Positions 25,313 through 37,300 of a stretch of 64,000 nt of DNA are shown in pieces. The position numbers and the translations under genes were made by a program. Below the pieces are notes generated by a model, which saw nothing but the letters and a program-made list of their open reading frames with translations, had not been told where the DNA came from and did no database searches. The first letter of the stretch is position 1. Each line of letters opens with the position of its first letter. The DNA comes from Homarus americanus (lineage: Eukaryota; Arthropoda; Malacostraca; Decapoda; Nephropidae): assembly GCF_018991925.1 (NCBI RefSeq), contig NW_024732415.1:4581927-4645926 (forward strand). The letters are read 5' to 3'.

Positions 25313-25600
25313 TCTGTGTGTGTTGCGCGTGCATGTAATTTATTTAATGTAATGTAAAACTGTAACACAATAAGGCGAGTCTTAGATACACTCTCTTGTG
25401 TGGCGGCCAAATCATCTTGCTTTATATTCAGGAAACATGAAAGAATAAGATATTGTGAATTTTTAAGTCGTAGAGGCGCGAGATTTTCTATTTACTGAGC
25501 ACACATGACCAGTAAATTCACAGAGCTGCCAAATTTACACACCTCTGAGTGAAGCTTTTGTAGCGAGGAACACGGCGCTTATTCTCTTAGGGATTTAAAG

Positions 25601-25601
<1 letters not shown>

Positions 25602-25648
<47 letters not shown>
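25602..25648. repeat. (CA)n microsatellite
   Basis: About 22 CA units. Confidence 0.93.
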
Positions 25649-26535
25649 ACTCAAACATACACTCATACACAACACGCACAGAAAGACACACAAACACACC
25701 AGACACCAACTGATATGAACCACGTAATAAAACGATATTTTTGTCCTTCGTCACTCAACAATTAACTAAGTATCATCGCTGGTATAAAGACAATCATCAA
25801 TATATATAACACCTTAATATACTTTACTTAACAAAGATACGATAGGAAAAAAAATATTATGTAAAATCATTCTGTGGACCAATATGTTATTATATATTAA
25901 ATACCCCTAAAATATTATATCTATGTAACCGTTTCATAATCTTAGTTCATTAATTGGTATAAACTTTAGTATAAACTCGAATATAATCTAAATGGCTTAA
26001 TATCATTTGAATATATATATAAAAATACTTAAATTCAGTTGCCTCCGAAGATGTCTTGAATAAAGATGAAAGCTAAGGTGCTACACTGTTTCCCATTTCC
26101 TGTGTGGTTTTATAAAGATTACTTCACATAAGAGAGAGATAGAGTAAAGTAGGGATGCTAAATCCTATAGAATTACTTAATTAATTCCTTATAACTGTTC
26201 ACAATTTATTACTATCAATTCCAGAAACTACAGTACTGGAACACGTTTAGATACAAGTTCAGATATATGGATTACAAAATAATACAATACTAAAAATACA
26301 AAACTACTTAAAAAAATAGTTCAGATATCGGATGAAATACAATAGAGAAATTTAGTGTACTACCTGGTGACCACAACAGCTTAAAATCAACCCATTTCCT
26401 CCAAACTTTCCAAGACACATCAATCACTACCAACAGCTCGGACGAATAAGACTACCGGGATGATTAACATGAGGAACGTTCAGGGGTATAACCGATGGCT
26501 AACTTGGGAGGAGCGCTTATTTGCATCGTTTCTAG
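25649..26535. other. AT-rich unique DNA, no gene seen
   Basis: Nothing recognisable beyond AT-rich sequence. Confidence 0.5.
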
Positions 26536-26539
26536 TTAA

Positions 26540-26836
26540 GAGATTTTCAACACATAAATAAACACACATTCAAGTACAAACACACACAAACACATCCAAT
26601 CACAAACAAACACACACATCCAAGCACAAACACATTCAAGCCCAAACAAACACACAAACAAACACATCCAAGCACAAACAAAACACACACATCCAAGCAC
26701 AAACACATTCAAGCCCAAACAAACACACACACAAACACATCCAATCACAAACAAACACACACATCCAAGCACAAACACATTCAAGCCCAAACAAACACAC
26801 AAACAAACACATCCAAGCACAAACAAACACACACAC
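26540..26836 (+). repeat. CA-rich minisatellite (ACACATCCAAGCACAAACA core)
   Basis: CACATCCAAGCACAAAC and CACATTCAAGCCCAAAC sub-units alternate. A larger block starting at CACATCCAATCACAAACAAA recurs after about 145 bp (26590 and 26735), which indicates a higher-order duplication. Confidence 0.88.
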
Positions 26837-26839
26837 TGT

Positions 26840-27295
26840 ACCATAATAAATGAACCAACAGGTACAGTATTCTGACATATTTTCCTCACCCATATTTATG
26901 TTTACAGGTTGAGAGGGGGGCATGATAAACAAGGTCACATTATATACCTAAAAGGGAGTTAAATTGTTGCTTTTAAACGGATGGTCTTTGAAGTTTAGCA
27001 CACAGCGTCCGTCAAAGCTTTATGAGGCATCAGCTTCATGATACAAGCACTGGCAATAAAAAAAAAAATATTGGTTGCGGAGAGTAAGCTTAGTGGGGAT
27101 TTTTTATCAGCTGAAATTAAGCTTTTTTTATTCATGGATCATTACTTTTTATTTTTTTTATATATTTATTTTTTAATCTATGGACAAAATTCAACTAAAA
27201 GTTTTATTTATCTCTATAATGGCACAAAAGTCATGTCCCACTTGTTGTTGAGTTGTTAATTATTGGGGATTTAAGTCTATATTTGGGTACTTGCG
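26840..27295. other. AT-rich unique DNA, no gene seen
   Basis: Contains A and T homopolymer runs. No element recognised. Confidence 0.5.
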
Positions 27296-27415
27296 CGCGC
27301 GTGTGTGTGTGTGTGCTGACAGATGGATGAGTGTGTTCTTTTATGTACGTCTATGCGAGTATTAGTGTGCGTGTGTATGTACCGACATATGTATGTGTAT
27401 TTCTATTTGTGTACG

Positions 27416-27489
<74 letters not shown>

Positions 27490-27613
27490 ACTAATGACAT
27501 CATTAACACATCAAGGTCAACATTAACACTGACAACTTCAAAGAGAGATACACTTACTGCATTATGTAAACTGTTCACTATTATTATTATCATTAGTAGT
27601 AGTAATATTGCTC

Positions 27614-27666
<53 letters not shown>

Positions 27667-27714
27667 ATTATTATTATTATTATTATTATTATTAGTAGTA
27701 GTAGTAGTAGTAGT
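27296..27714. repeat. GT, (ATT)n and (AGT)n microsatellites
   Basis: GT at 27301-27314 and 27419-27485, ATT at about 27614-27692, directly followed by AGT at 27693-27714. Confidence 0.93.
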
Positions 27715-28473
27715 ATCATTGTTGTTGCTAATGTTATTATAATCATGAAAACGTTGTCAATAACAATTTGGTCATTTGTATGAGATACATTTATGAGTTA
27801 AAATTGCATACCGAGGCAATTTGACTTAATGACCATATAACAACGATTAATTTCTCAACACTTATACAACAATATATTATTTAATACTGGTGTAAGACAT
27901 ATTGAAATAATATTGTTAATGTAACACAGAGTATATAAAATAATTATTTTAAACTAATTACCCTCCACCACCTTTGTGATTACTGAACACTTCTGAACAT
28001 TTTAAGTAATTAGTGTAATTTACTGCCCGGAATTAATGCTTGTGTTGTCATTTTTTTTAAGTTAATTATTGGTCACTAAGTAAGTCATTAGAATTATACG
28101 ATTAAACAGATTAAATAAGGCTACATTTGGTTTATAGGTGATTTAAATCCACGAGTTTGGTTTAATGTGTTGAAAGTGTTAAATCATCCGAATTGTTTAG
28201 CAGAAAGAAATCTCAACAGGATTTAACAGTTTAATTCAACTCAACGACATCTTTTTTTTCTAACTGTGGAGGTGACCATTTAGAGCTTTTATTGATGTTA
28301 ATGTGAATATTAACTGCTAAAAAGCACAAAGGGAAAATCAAAGGTTAAAACACACACACTCACACAATATACCCTAGAGCGCCCTTCCTCCTGACTGATC
28401 CACACTCTCTATTACCAAACTCCTCTAAGTAGGAACACGGTCTGGCCTTTCGTTCAAGAGCCTCCGAGGTGTT
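27715..28473. other. AT-rich unique DNA, no gene seen
   Basis: Nothing recognisable. Confidence 0.5.
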
Positions 28474-28962
28474 ACCTAACCTAACCTAACCTGATCTAAT
28501 CTAACCTAGCCTAACCTGATCTAATCTAACCTAGCCTAACTTGATCTAATCTAACCTAGCCTAACTTGATCTAATCTAACCTAGCCTAACTTGATCTAAT
28601 CTAACCTAGCCTAATCTGATCTAATCTAACCTAGCCTAACCTGATCTAATCTAACCTAGCCTAATCTGATCTAATCTAACCTAACCTAACCTGATCTAAT
28701 CTAACCTAGCCTAACCTGATCTAATCTAACCTAGCCTAACCTGATCTAATCTAATCTAGCCTAACCTGATCTAATCTAACCTAGCCTAACCTGATCTAAC
28801 CTAGCCTAACCTGATCTAACCTAGCCTAACCTGATCTAATCTAACCTAGCCTAACCTGATCTAACCTAGCCTAACCTGATCTAACCTAGCCTAACCTGAT
28901 CTAACCTAGCCTAACCTGATCTAACCTAGCCTAACCTGATCTAATCTAACCTAATCTAATCA
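28474..28962 (+). repeat. Higher-order array of CCTAA-type pentamers
   Basis: The array starts with plain CTAAC pentamers (the complement of TTAGG). It becomes a 25-bp unit of five pentamers (CTGAT CTAAT CTAAC CTAGC CTAAC), then a 20-bp unit lacking CTAAT from about 28.79 kb. Pentamer register is kept throughout nearly 490 bp. Confidence 0.93.
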
Positions 28963-29263
28963 TACAATTTTATTTCTGTTTGTGGATATTTGGTTGACTT
29001 CATAAATGGCAGACAAAGTAATCGTGATTTTAACCAGCGATGTAGTAGAGACCATTAATTCCGAGACCGAGACCTAAATCAGTGGTTAATACTGATGCTG
29101 CTCACTGAAAGCCCCTGAGAGACTCTGTAGCCTCCAGGTATAACCAGAAACTATCCTGTGTTGTGTATTGTTGAACACGTGTGAGCCTTTGTCGGGAGCC
29201 AGGGTTCAGAGTCTACAACCTTCCTTCAAGAGGTATGGACTTCACGTGGAGTATAGCCCACGG

Positions 29264-29373
29264 ATATATAGGGTGTCACAGAAAAATGTCCCTCCCTGCC
29301 TCCCTCTAACTCAGTGTCTCAAGGTGCAGGGAGGTAGGGAGGGAGGGACTTTTTCTGGGACACCCTGTATATA
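29264..29373. mobile_element. Hairpin MITE with mariner-like termini
   Basis: A near-perfect inverted repeat: GGGTGTCACAGAAAAATGTCCC on the left mirrors GGGACTTTTTCTGGGACACCC on the right. The arms are about 45 bp and the loop about 20 bp. The flanks are TATA on both sides, consistent with TA target duplication. The termini recall the GGTGTCCCAxAAA-type ends of arthropod mariner elements. It has no coding capacity. Confidence 0.8.
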
Positions 29374-30137
29374 CTGTACAATGATCTCTAAGATACTTTA
29401 GTCAGCTGAGACATATATATATATAGTGGCGTCTGAATACAGGGAGGTAAAAAAAAATCAAAATATATAAATTAAAAGTTATGCCTAATAGTCAGAAAAT
29501 TTTTAATGTTTATCAAATAAATGAACGATAAATGCGCCAAACATGTATCCTGTCAGAGAGAGAGAGAGAGAGAGAACACAAACCAATTAACACAACACCT
29601 TATCCTTAACCTGTGTCTCTTTCCATCTTTTTCTTATCTACCATATTATTCTTTCTTACTTCCCTTTCTCTCCTTCTCTTTCACCTTCCATACCTCTCGC
29701 TCTTTCACCAATCTCCCCCCCCCTCTATCTCTTCCTACCTCCCACCCCTCTATTCTTCACCTCCCCCCTCTTTCCATCCCTGCCTCCCTTCCTTTCTCTT
29801 ATCGTTTCTCCCCAACCCTCCCCCTTCTTTCCTTTCCCAACCCCTTCTCTTCCTTCTTCCTCCTCCTACCTTTCGCCTTCCCACCAACATCTCCCTCTCT
29901 CCCCCCTTCCTCTTCCTTCCTCCCTCCAACCATCATTTCATCCAATTTTCTTCCTTCTTCCCTTGCCTGCCTGCTACCTCCCACCCCTCTCTCTCTCTCC
30001 TCTCTCTCTCGCTTCTTCCCTCCCTCCCACCCTCTCTTTTTCCTCCCACGCTGCGGCGCCAAAAGCTTCCTATTTTTGTCCTCCCGTCACAGCTGTTGGC
30101 TCCCTCACACTGCAGATTTTCCTCGCCACGATATCCC
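29374..30137 (+). repeat. GA run and polypyrimidine tract
   Basis: GA at 29556-29575 is followed by about 450 bp of C/T-rich DNA (29600-30050). The Ser/Pro/Leu-rich frame 29521-30201 is an artefact of this composition. Confidence 0.8.
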
Positions 30138-30180
30138 TGAGGAGGAGGAGGAGGAGGAGGAGGAGAAGGAGGAGGAGGAA
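30138..30180 (+). repeat. (GGA)n trinucleotide
   Basis: About 14 GGA units with one AGA variant. Confidence 0.9.
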
Positions 30181-30184
30181 AATG

Positions 30185-30760
30185 TTGTTACGTTGGTGTA
30201 AATATTTTCCTCATAATGTTTGCCGCCTCATTACGTTACCTATTACATTATTACGTTATCTATTATAATGGTTGTTACCTTTTCTATTACACTGACCGTT
30301 ATCTTCCCCATTAGGATCCCTATTATGCTGCATCTTTTGTTTCCTATTACTGGCCTTATTCTCCTTTTGCTGTTGTTCCCCTATTTATCTCCCTATTCGT
30401 TTTTTTCACGTTCTTATAAGCTTCCTATTAAGCTGCTCAATTCATTCACTCCTTGTTATAGTATATTCCTTATTATGAATCCTATTACGATGTATCTTAT
30501 CTCTATAACAATGCAATACAATAATCTATAACAATATACAGTATAATCTATTACAATATACAGTATAATCTATAACAATATCCAGTATAATCTACTACAA
30601 TATCAAGTATAGTCCCTATTGAAATATCCAGTATAATCCCTAAAATACCATCTTGTGCTTTTCACTTTGTTGTCCTTGTTAATATAATTAGTTCATTCCC
30701 TATTACAATACCTATTACGGTGTCTTGTACTTCACCCATTACAATTCTTACCATGATATT
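30185..30760 (+). repeat. Degenerate CTATTAC/ACAATATAC tandem DNA
   Basis: CTATTACRTT motifs recur irregularly (30220-30480). A 22-23 bp unit containing CTATAACAATATACAGTATAA then occurs about five times (30510-30640). Confidence 0.7.
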
Positions 30761-31247
30761 TGCCGCATTTCTTATTACAGTACTATTGTTATCACTATTT
30801 TGCCATCTCGTGTATATCTATCTTATGAACTCAAATTTTCTTTACTATTCTCTATTTAAAAATTACTATTACGAAATCATAAAACACATGAATTTAATTT
30901 TGAACGTCAACCAATAATAGTGTTATCAGCACCATCTACGTACGGAAATTATTACTACGTACAGAAATTATTACAATGCTTGGCTTTATCAGCGCCATCT
31001 ATATATAGAAATTATAACTCTAGCTCCTAATGTATGTATGTAAATTACTACTTCCTCTTCTACCATCAACATCATGAATGTATAGACAGGTGATGTGAGT
31101 TATTAAGGAGATATCATGGGTAGTTATCACGAGACCTTGGAAGTAGAGATAAGAGGCAGAACTCACCTATTTAAGTGTTTGTCTTGGGTTTTGGATGAAG
31201 CAGGTGGGAAATGATGGATTTGACACGGGAGATGCACAGTACAGTAC
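30761..31247. other. Unique DNA, no gene seen
   Basis: Near 30920-31010 a GTTATCAGCACCATCTA/TTATCAGCGCCATCTA segment is duplicated. Nothing else recognised. Confidence 0.45.
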
Positions 31248-31298
31248 CTGAGGTGTGGTGTGTTGAGGTCCCTCGATGAGCTGTTATTGTACACTTAC
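31248..31298 (-). other. Exon-like 51-nt segment, minus-strand copy
   Basis: On the minus strand this segment starts GTAAGTGTACAATAACAGCT and ends CACACCTCAG. It is preceded by CTGAT (branchpoint-like) and the pyrimidine tract CCTCTCTCTTTTTAG, and followed by GTACTGT. It differs at only 3 of 51 positions from 46822-46872 on the plus strand. Homology stops almost exactly at the splice-like 3' boundary and reaches only about 25-30 bases upstream. One phase is open in both copies and there is no ATG. It may be an untranslated exon, a recursive-splice exon, or part of an unknown short repeat. Splicing has not been shown. Confidence 0.5.
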
Positions 31299-31329
31299 CT
31301 AAAAAGAGAGAGGCAATCAGTAACATTTT

Positions 31330-32393
31330 TACGGAATACAATTTATACCTTTTATTCGGATAATAGTATTGTTAATTTTTAAAGTTATATTTGGACCTGG
31401 ACCGACCAACCTGACATACAGTATCAACCTCGAGCAAAGCGTACAATCACTGCTCAGGTATAAACGTTCCTTCATGAAATTTCAAAGCAGCATTGAAAAC
31501 GCATTAATGAAAACAAGAAACGGATAGACAAATTAAATAAGTGGAGAAAGGGAGGAAAAATAAGAAATGGGGATAAGCATGTGGGTTGACCAGAGAATAT
31601 TATGGGTCCAGGCTACAGGTAAGTGGTACTGAATGATGTCTAATTATTCATAAAAAAAGTATACATATTTTACAGGTTCATACTAGTACAGTCTAATATC
31701 ATTGAAAGGTATGAATACTTTAAGATGAATTGATATTATGTTTGATATAATGTCTTGCATGTGAGATTAATTTATGGTAATTTTTCTTTTCAAATATTAT
31801 GTTTGAATGTGTCAATTTTTTGCTGGTTTGATTGCATGTCTCGTTATTATTTAATTTATTATTTTGTTCTATTTACTTGTTGTTATGTCTGCTTTTTGCT
31901 TTAGCTTATATGTAGTTGTGATTGTCCTGAGTAAGTTTTCCATGAGTATTTGGTTTATACTTTCGGTATTTAAGAATGTGTACTGGTGATATGCCTTAAT
32001 GGTTGTCATGAGCATGCTTACATGTTACTTGCATGCCTTTTACATATGAGGAGGTTCATGTTCTCTGTAAATGGTTCTGACACATGTCGCTCCATCTGAT
32101 AAAAAATAATAAGTAACAAGCAAATGCCATTATTAGACGGTAAAAGTAGCATGGTCATTCACGTTTATGTAATTAGAATATGAAACATATAAAAATAAAA
32201 ATAATGTTTTCTGTAGTCTGTAACACAATACATTTATATATTAATAAAATACATATAAGCTTCACTTCATTAAATACTTACATTAATAGATTACCCATAC
32301 AGTATATGTGTACAATAATAATATAATTAATGTAAAATAAATAATTCTTCAGGAAAATATTGACTCACTGACATATATCGGTTTTTACGTTAT
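31330..32393. other. AT-rich unique DNA, no gene seen
   Basis: About 1 kb without recognisable features. In the divergent-unit model it is intron sequence of the minus-strand unit. Confidence 0.45.
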
Positions 32394-32404
32394 AAACGCT
32401 TGTC
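32394..32404 (+). repeat. Target-site duplication, 5' copy
   Basis: AAACGCTTGTC is repeated exactly at 38089-38099 and brackets the LINE. The first two A could also belong to the element tail, leaving 9 unambiguous bases. Confidence 0.85.
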
Positions 32405-32654
32405 GGAGATTCACCTCATTTTTGGGTCTGGTAAACACAGCTGTGAGCGCTAGCTCCCAAATTCGGGATGTTTTCGAGCCTATTACATTATCTGAAGGAT
32501 ATATAGACTTACTTACTTGTGTATAAGGACCTGAGGATAAAATAAGTATCGTCAAGCAACTTTGGTGTTGGGAACTTACTGTTTACCTTAAGAAAATAAC
32601 TGCTCGGGGTCCCATCACTCCTGGCTGGGTGTTGTGGGATGTCAACATTGCCCC
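32405..32654 (+). promoter_or_regulatory. LINE 5' UTR, presumed internal promoter region
   Basis: About 250 bp lie between the target-site duplication and the first in-frame ATG of ORF1 (32655). Elements of this type normally carry an internal polymerase II promoter here. I see no TATA box, and the promoter itself is inferred. Confidence 0.5.
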
Positions 32655-34290
32655 ATGGAAAGTGAATTATCGCTTAAGAACTCAACATGGAAGAGTAAAG
32701 AAAAGATAGTATTGGACGAAGTTCTTGAAGACCTTGAGTTGAGTAGTGATGAGTCTAATACGAGTGATGAAGCACAAGGGAAGTTCGAAAGTGAGAAAAT
32801 ACAGCTACAACAAGAGGTAGTGAAAAAGAAAGAAAGTTCTAAAAGAATGAGGGAGACAAGCTGGCATGAGGACAGTGAAAGCGGAGAAGTGAGAGAGGAG
32901 AAGAGACAAAAACATCTAGGACAAAAAACGTGTGTGGGTGGTAATAATAATGGAAATATCAGAAAGGAGATAGTGGAGAATGGATCAAGAACAGAGCAAA
33001 GTATGGAATTTGAAGGAAGCAGACAAGAACACACACAAGGTGAAGTTGGTCGTGTCAGGAAGAGATTAATTTTTCCACAGTCATGCCCAATGACCTTCCT
33101 TGAAAAATTAAAATGGGCAGGACGGGAGCATCGCAGCTTTGAGCCTCTTTTGAAAGAAGGCACACACAAGCCTTATCTTACAGTGGGGACCATGGAGGCT
33201 GTGGAAATGTTGGGTACAAGGGATTACTGATGGTTTTGCCAGAGGAGAGCGACATACTACTTACAAAGGTTATAATCTTCAGGTACCCTGTAATACTAGA
33301 TCCAGAATACTTATTGGATGACGAAAGATTTGTTTGGGTCAAGAGGCATTTAATAAGGGGAGAAGAGAGAAGCCAGGTTATTGCTCTAATGAGAGGAAAG
33401 GTTCCAGAGAAAGTGTTCATCGCAGGGTATAGGAAGGTGGCACTATATGTGGAGGGACCAATAATGTGTTGCAGATGGGGACATAAGGCCTGGAGCTGTC
33501 AACTGGACCCACGTTGTAGATTCTGTGGGAAGAAGCACGAATCTAGCAACTGTAAGGACAAGATCAAAGCAGGAGAGAAAGTGAAGCCTTGTTGTGGTAA
33601 AACTCACAATGCTAGTTCAATTGCATGCGAGATGAGGCGAGAAGTGACCAACAAAGGAATTATTCAGAGAACACTGAAGAAGTACGCTGTGGTTTGACAG
33701 TGACAAGACAGCAGGAGAACACACAGGCAGTGATTCCTGAGAATGCCTGGCATGAAGATTCAAGAAGGATAAGGACTGCGCTTGCGGCCGGAAGCGTTGT
33801 TGATGCCAGGAACAAACAGAGTAATAAACAAGTAGCAAGTGAGAGTAGTGGTGCAGCCCTCCAGGTTAGTGATAAAACTGTGCAAGAAATTCTGGGAGAA
33901 GAGGTGCTTAAGATGTTTCAGCTTTTGCAAAAGTTAGGTCAGAAAATAGAAGTGATAGAGAAAAGACTTGATACAGTGATAAATGAAGAAAGGGAAAACA
34001 AAGCTGTGAATAATGTAGAATTAAAAGGGAAAGAGGAAAGTGAAGAGCTCAAGCCTTTGAAAAATTCAGTGCTTAAAATAAGTATTAAAGGGAAGGAGAG
34101 GAAAATAAAGGATTGTGTAGTGCAGGGAGCAACAACTGAAAGTTTTAAAAAGGTGTTGGTAAAGTGTAAAGATACTGATAAAGAAAAAGTTTTGAGAAAA
34201 TGGGAATCTGTGCAGGAGGATTGGGCCTTCTTAAAGAATCTGATTGGAAAGGATATAAAATGTGTAAATATTAATCCTGGATCTAGCTAG
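32655..34290 (+). pseudogene. LINE ORF1 (nucleic-acid-binding gag-like protein), frameshifted
   Basis: The first in-frame ATG is at 32655 (MESELSLKN). The N-terminal part is charged and acidic (EDLELSSDESNTSDE). The frame stops at 33228 and continues in another phase from 33230. That part carries three knuckle-like motifs: CCRWGHKAWSC, CRFCGKKHESSNC and CCGKTHNASSIAC (about 33470-33630). A second frame change near 33625-33700 leads to a Lys/Glu-rich part with coiled-coil character (VLKMFQLLQKLGQKIEVIEKR) ending at 34290. An intact version would be about 540-550 residues. In the family this protein packages the element RNA and chaperones integration. The frame changes could be real decay or sequencing indels. 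Confidence 0.85.
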
Positions 34291-34300
34291 CCTTAAGATA

Positions 34301-37300
34301 ATGTCCTGGAATGTTAATGGTCTACAAAATAGAGTGACAGATGTACATTACTTTACCCTTAAAAATAATATTGACATAATTACCCTTCAAGAGACTGGGG
34401 ACAGGAAAGGCGACCTGCTTAAACTGTCTGGATATAAGGGATTTTATCTCTATTCGGGTGAAGGTATAAGAGGGGTCTCAACATACATTAAGAATTCCAT
34501 ACCAGCAGAACTAGTTGGAAGCCCGAGTAGAGTACAAGGAATAGAAAGTGTCTGTATAAAGTTATATTTGAAGGAAGGAGAATTGAACATAGCAAATTTG
34601 TATATTTCTGGAGGCTGTTTTGACCTCAACTTCTTACCAGATTGCATGTTTTTGGACTCAACTTTGGCTGTAGGCGATTTTAATGCTCGACATCCAAGAC
34701 TCGAAACAATGGGGAGAATTAATAGTAATGGTATAAAATTTTGGCAATTTTTACAAGATCACCCAGATGCTTACTTGTTAGGAAATAAGGAAGTGACTCA
34801 TATTAAAGGAGGAAGGTTAGACTATGCTTGCATGATAAGCAGTCAGGGAGTCCAGGGAGAATGTGAGATAATAAGGGAGCTAGTCAGTGACCATTTTGTT
34901 GTGTATGTTCAATTACCATTAGGGAAGAGACAGGTGGGATATAGGAGGAAGAGATTGAAACTAAACAAGGATGACACAGAAGTGTTTACCCAAAATATAG
35001 AGAAATGGTACAGAAATTATACACCAGTCTGTATGGATAGCTTTTATAATGACTTGTTGGGGAGATAGAAAGATATTTAACTAAGTCAACACAGAAAAAA
35101 ATAAATGATAAGAGACATGGGGCTAGGAAACACTGCTATACCAATGACAAAATGTTGAAGGGATGGACACAAATGTTAAGGGCAGCACATAAAGATTGGG
35201 TAAAGAATGGTAGAAGAGAAGAAGATAGGGAAATCTTCATGGATATAGCCAAAATATGTGGGCAGGCTAGGAAGGAGGCAAGGGAGAAATATTGGCAAGA
35301 TTTTGCACAGCACATTGGGGAGAGTAAAAATCTCAAAGAAATATGGTAGGATATTAACAAAATTAGAGGAAAAAGGAGTAATTTTATTAGCCATCCTCAT
35401 CCAGAGGAAGAAGCTAATAAACTGGTTGACAAATGGGCTAAAGCTGCTAGTGTTGCCTCCCTGCCTAACAGGACAATAGAAGCATTAGATGAGTGGCAAA
35501 ATGAAAAAGAAGATTTATTTCATCAGCTCTAAATATTTGTGATGTAACATGTGTAGATATTACTCAAGATGAGTTATTAAATGCTGTTAAAAAAGGAAAA
35601 TCTACAGCACCAGGCGAAGATGGTGTGACATATGAAATTTTGAACTGCTTAGTTGGTATGGAAAATAGTCCATTATTAGATTTATTCAACATGAGCTATG
35701 CAGAGGGTAGATTACCAACAGAATGGAAGAAAGCGATAGTTATTCCTTTCCCTAAGGCAACTGGTGGATACAGGCCAGTGTCTTTAACATCTTGTTTTTC
35801 CAAGATGATGGAGAGAGTATTATTAAATAGGCTTGTATATATTGTGGGGGAAAATCTATCTTGTAATCTATTTGGTTTTTTGGAAGGGAAATGTACGTCA
35901 GACTGTGTTATAAAATGTTTATCAAATGATGCAGACAGATGTAGAGTTTTTGTGGATTTACAAGGAGCATTTGATAAAGCTCACAGTGAAGTAGTTATGA
36001 ATGAACTGGCTGCTCTAGGGGTATCAGGAAAGTTGTTACACTGGATAGGTGACTACTTGCATGGAAGGAGAATCTGTGTATGGTATCAGGGATGTTTGTC
36101 TGAGGAAAGAGCACTTGAACTAGGCACTCCCCAAGGGGGAGTATTGAGTCCAATGTTATTTAATGTGTTAATGAACAAGATAGCCTCACACAAATATCCC
36201 AAAGGAGTTGTAACCATCATTTATGCAGATGACATCTTATTTCAAGGAAACTCTGTAAAAAATTTGCAGATTGCATTAAATAATTTTAGTGTTCTTTCTC
36301 AAAAGATGGGCTTAGTTATCAATGAAGAAAAAACCAAGTGTGAATGTAAAGGAAGAGGAACTGAATCCGTTTTTCTAAATGGAAAAATTGTTGAGAAAGT
36401 GTCAAAGTATAAATATTTAGGAATGTATATTGGCTTTACTTGTGAAAGTAAAGAGGCAGAAATATATCATGTCCTCACTCAATGTAGAGCAAGATTACAG
36501 CCCTTGAAGGCTCTAGCATGTTGTGGTAAAGGTGCTGGGGTACCCATACTGAGAATGATGTGTATTTCTACCATCAGATCACTTATAGACTATGCAGCAC
36601 CTGTCCTCTCTTGTACTGGTGAAGGAAGGCTACGGAAGCTTGAGATCATGCAAAATGAAGCAATGAGAATAATTTTAGGGTGTCAAAAGAATGCAATGAT
36701 TGAGATAATGAAAATGGAACTAAGGTTACAGAGCATTTCACAGAGGGTCAATGAAATTAATACAGTTGCAGCAGTTCGATTAATGAGAGGGAACAGTGGG
36801 GGTAAATTTGTACAAGATATAAATGATGGTTTAAAAAATAAAAGGACCTTCTGCAGGCAAGGCAAGAGAGGATACATGAATGGATTAGTAAATATTATTA
36901 AAAAATGTAATCTGGCAGACTGGTGTACAGCTGTTCAGAAAAGTTGTATGAATCCACCCGGGGAAGAACGAGAAGTAGAGTTAGACGTAGTGCCTCTCAC
37001 AATGAAGAAATCATTATATGAACCAGGACAGTTAAGGGCTTTATATGGGAATAAGATTAGTAATTTGCCTAAAATAAACACATTGCATGTATATTGTGAC
37101 GGTTCAGTTATGTCAAGTGGCAGGGCAGGGTGCGGGATCCTTATAAGACAGTACACAGAACAAGGAAATGATGACATCAAACTTGGACTTCGGTTGAGCA
37201 GTTTTATTTCATCAACACAAGCTGAGTTATATGCAATGTTAGTAGGATTGGAAAATGTTGTAAAGAGGTATAAAGATGCATATTTTTTGTTGATAGTAGG

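Noticed and set aside
29521..30201. 226-codon Ser/Pro/Leu/Phe-rich frame
   Set aside because: Polypyrimidine low complexity; another phase is open over the same bases.
32642..33169. 175-codon minus-strand frame opposite LINE ORF1
   Set aside because: Shadow of the Glu/Lys-rich ORF1 on the opposite strand. The knuckle-bearing plus strand is clearly the coding one.
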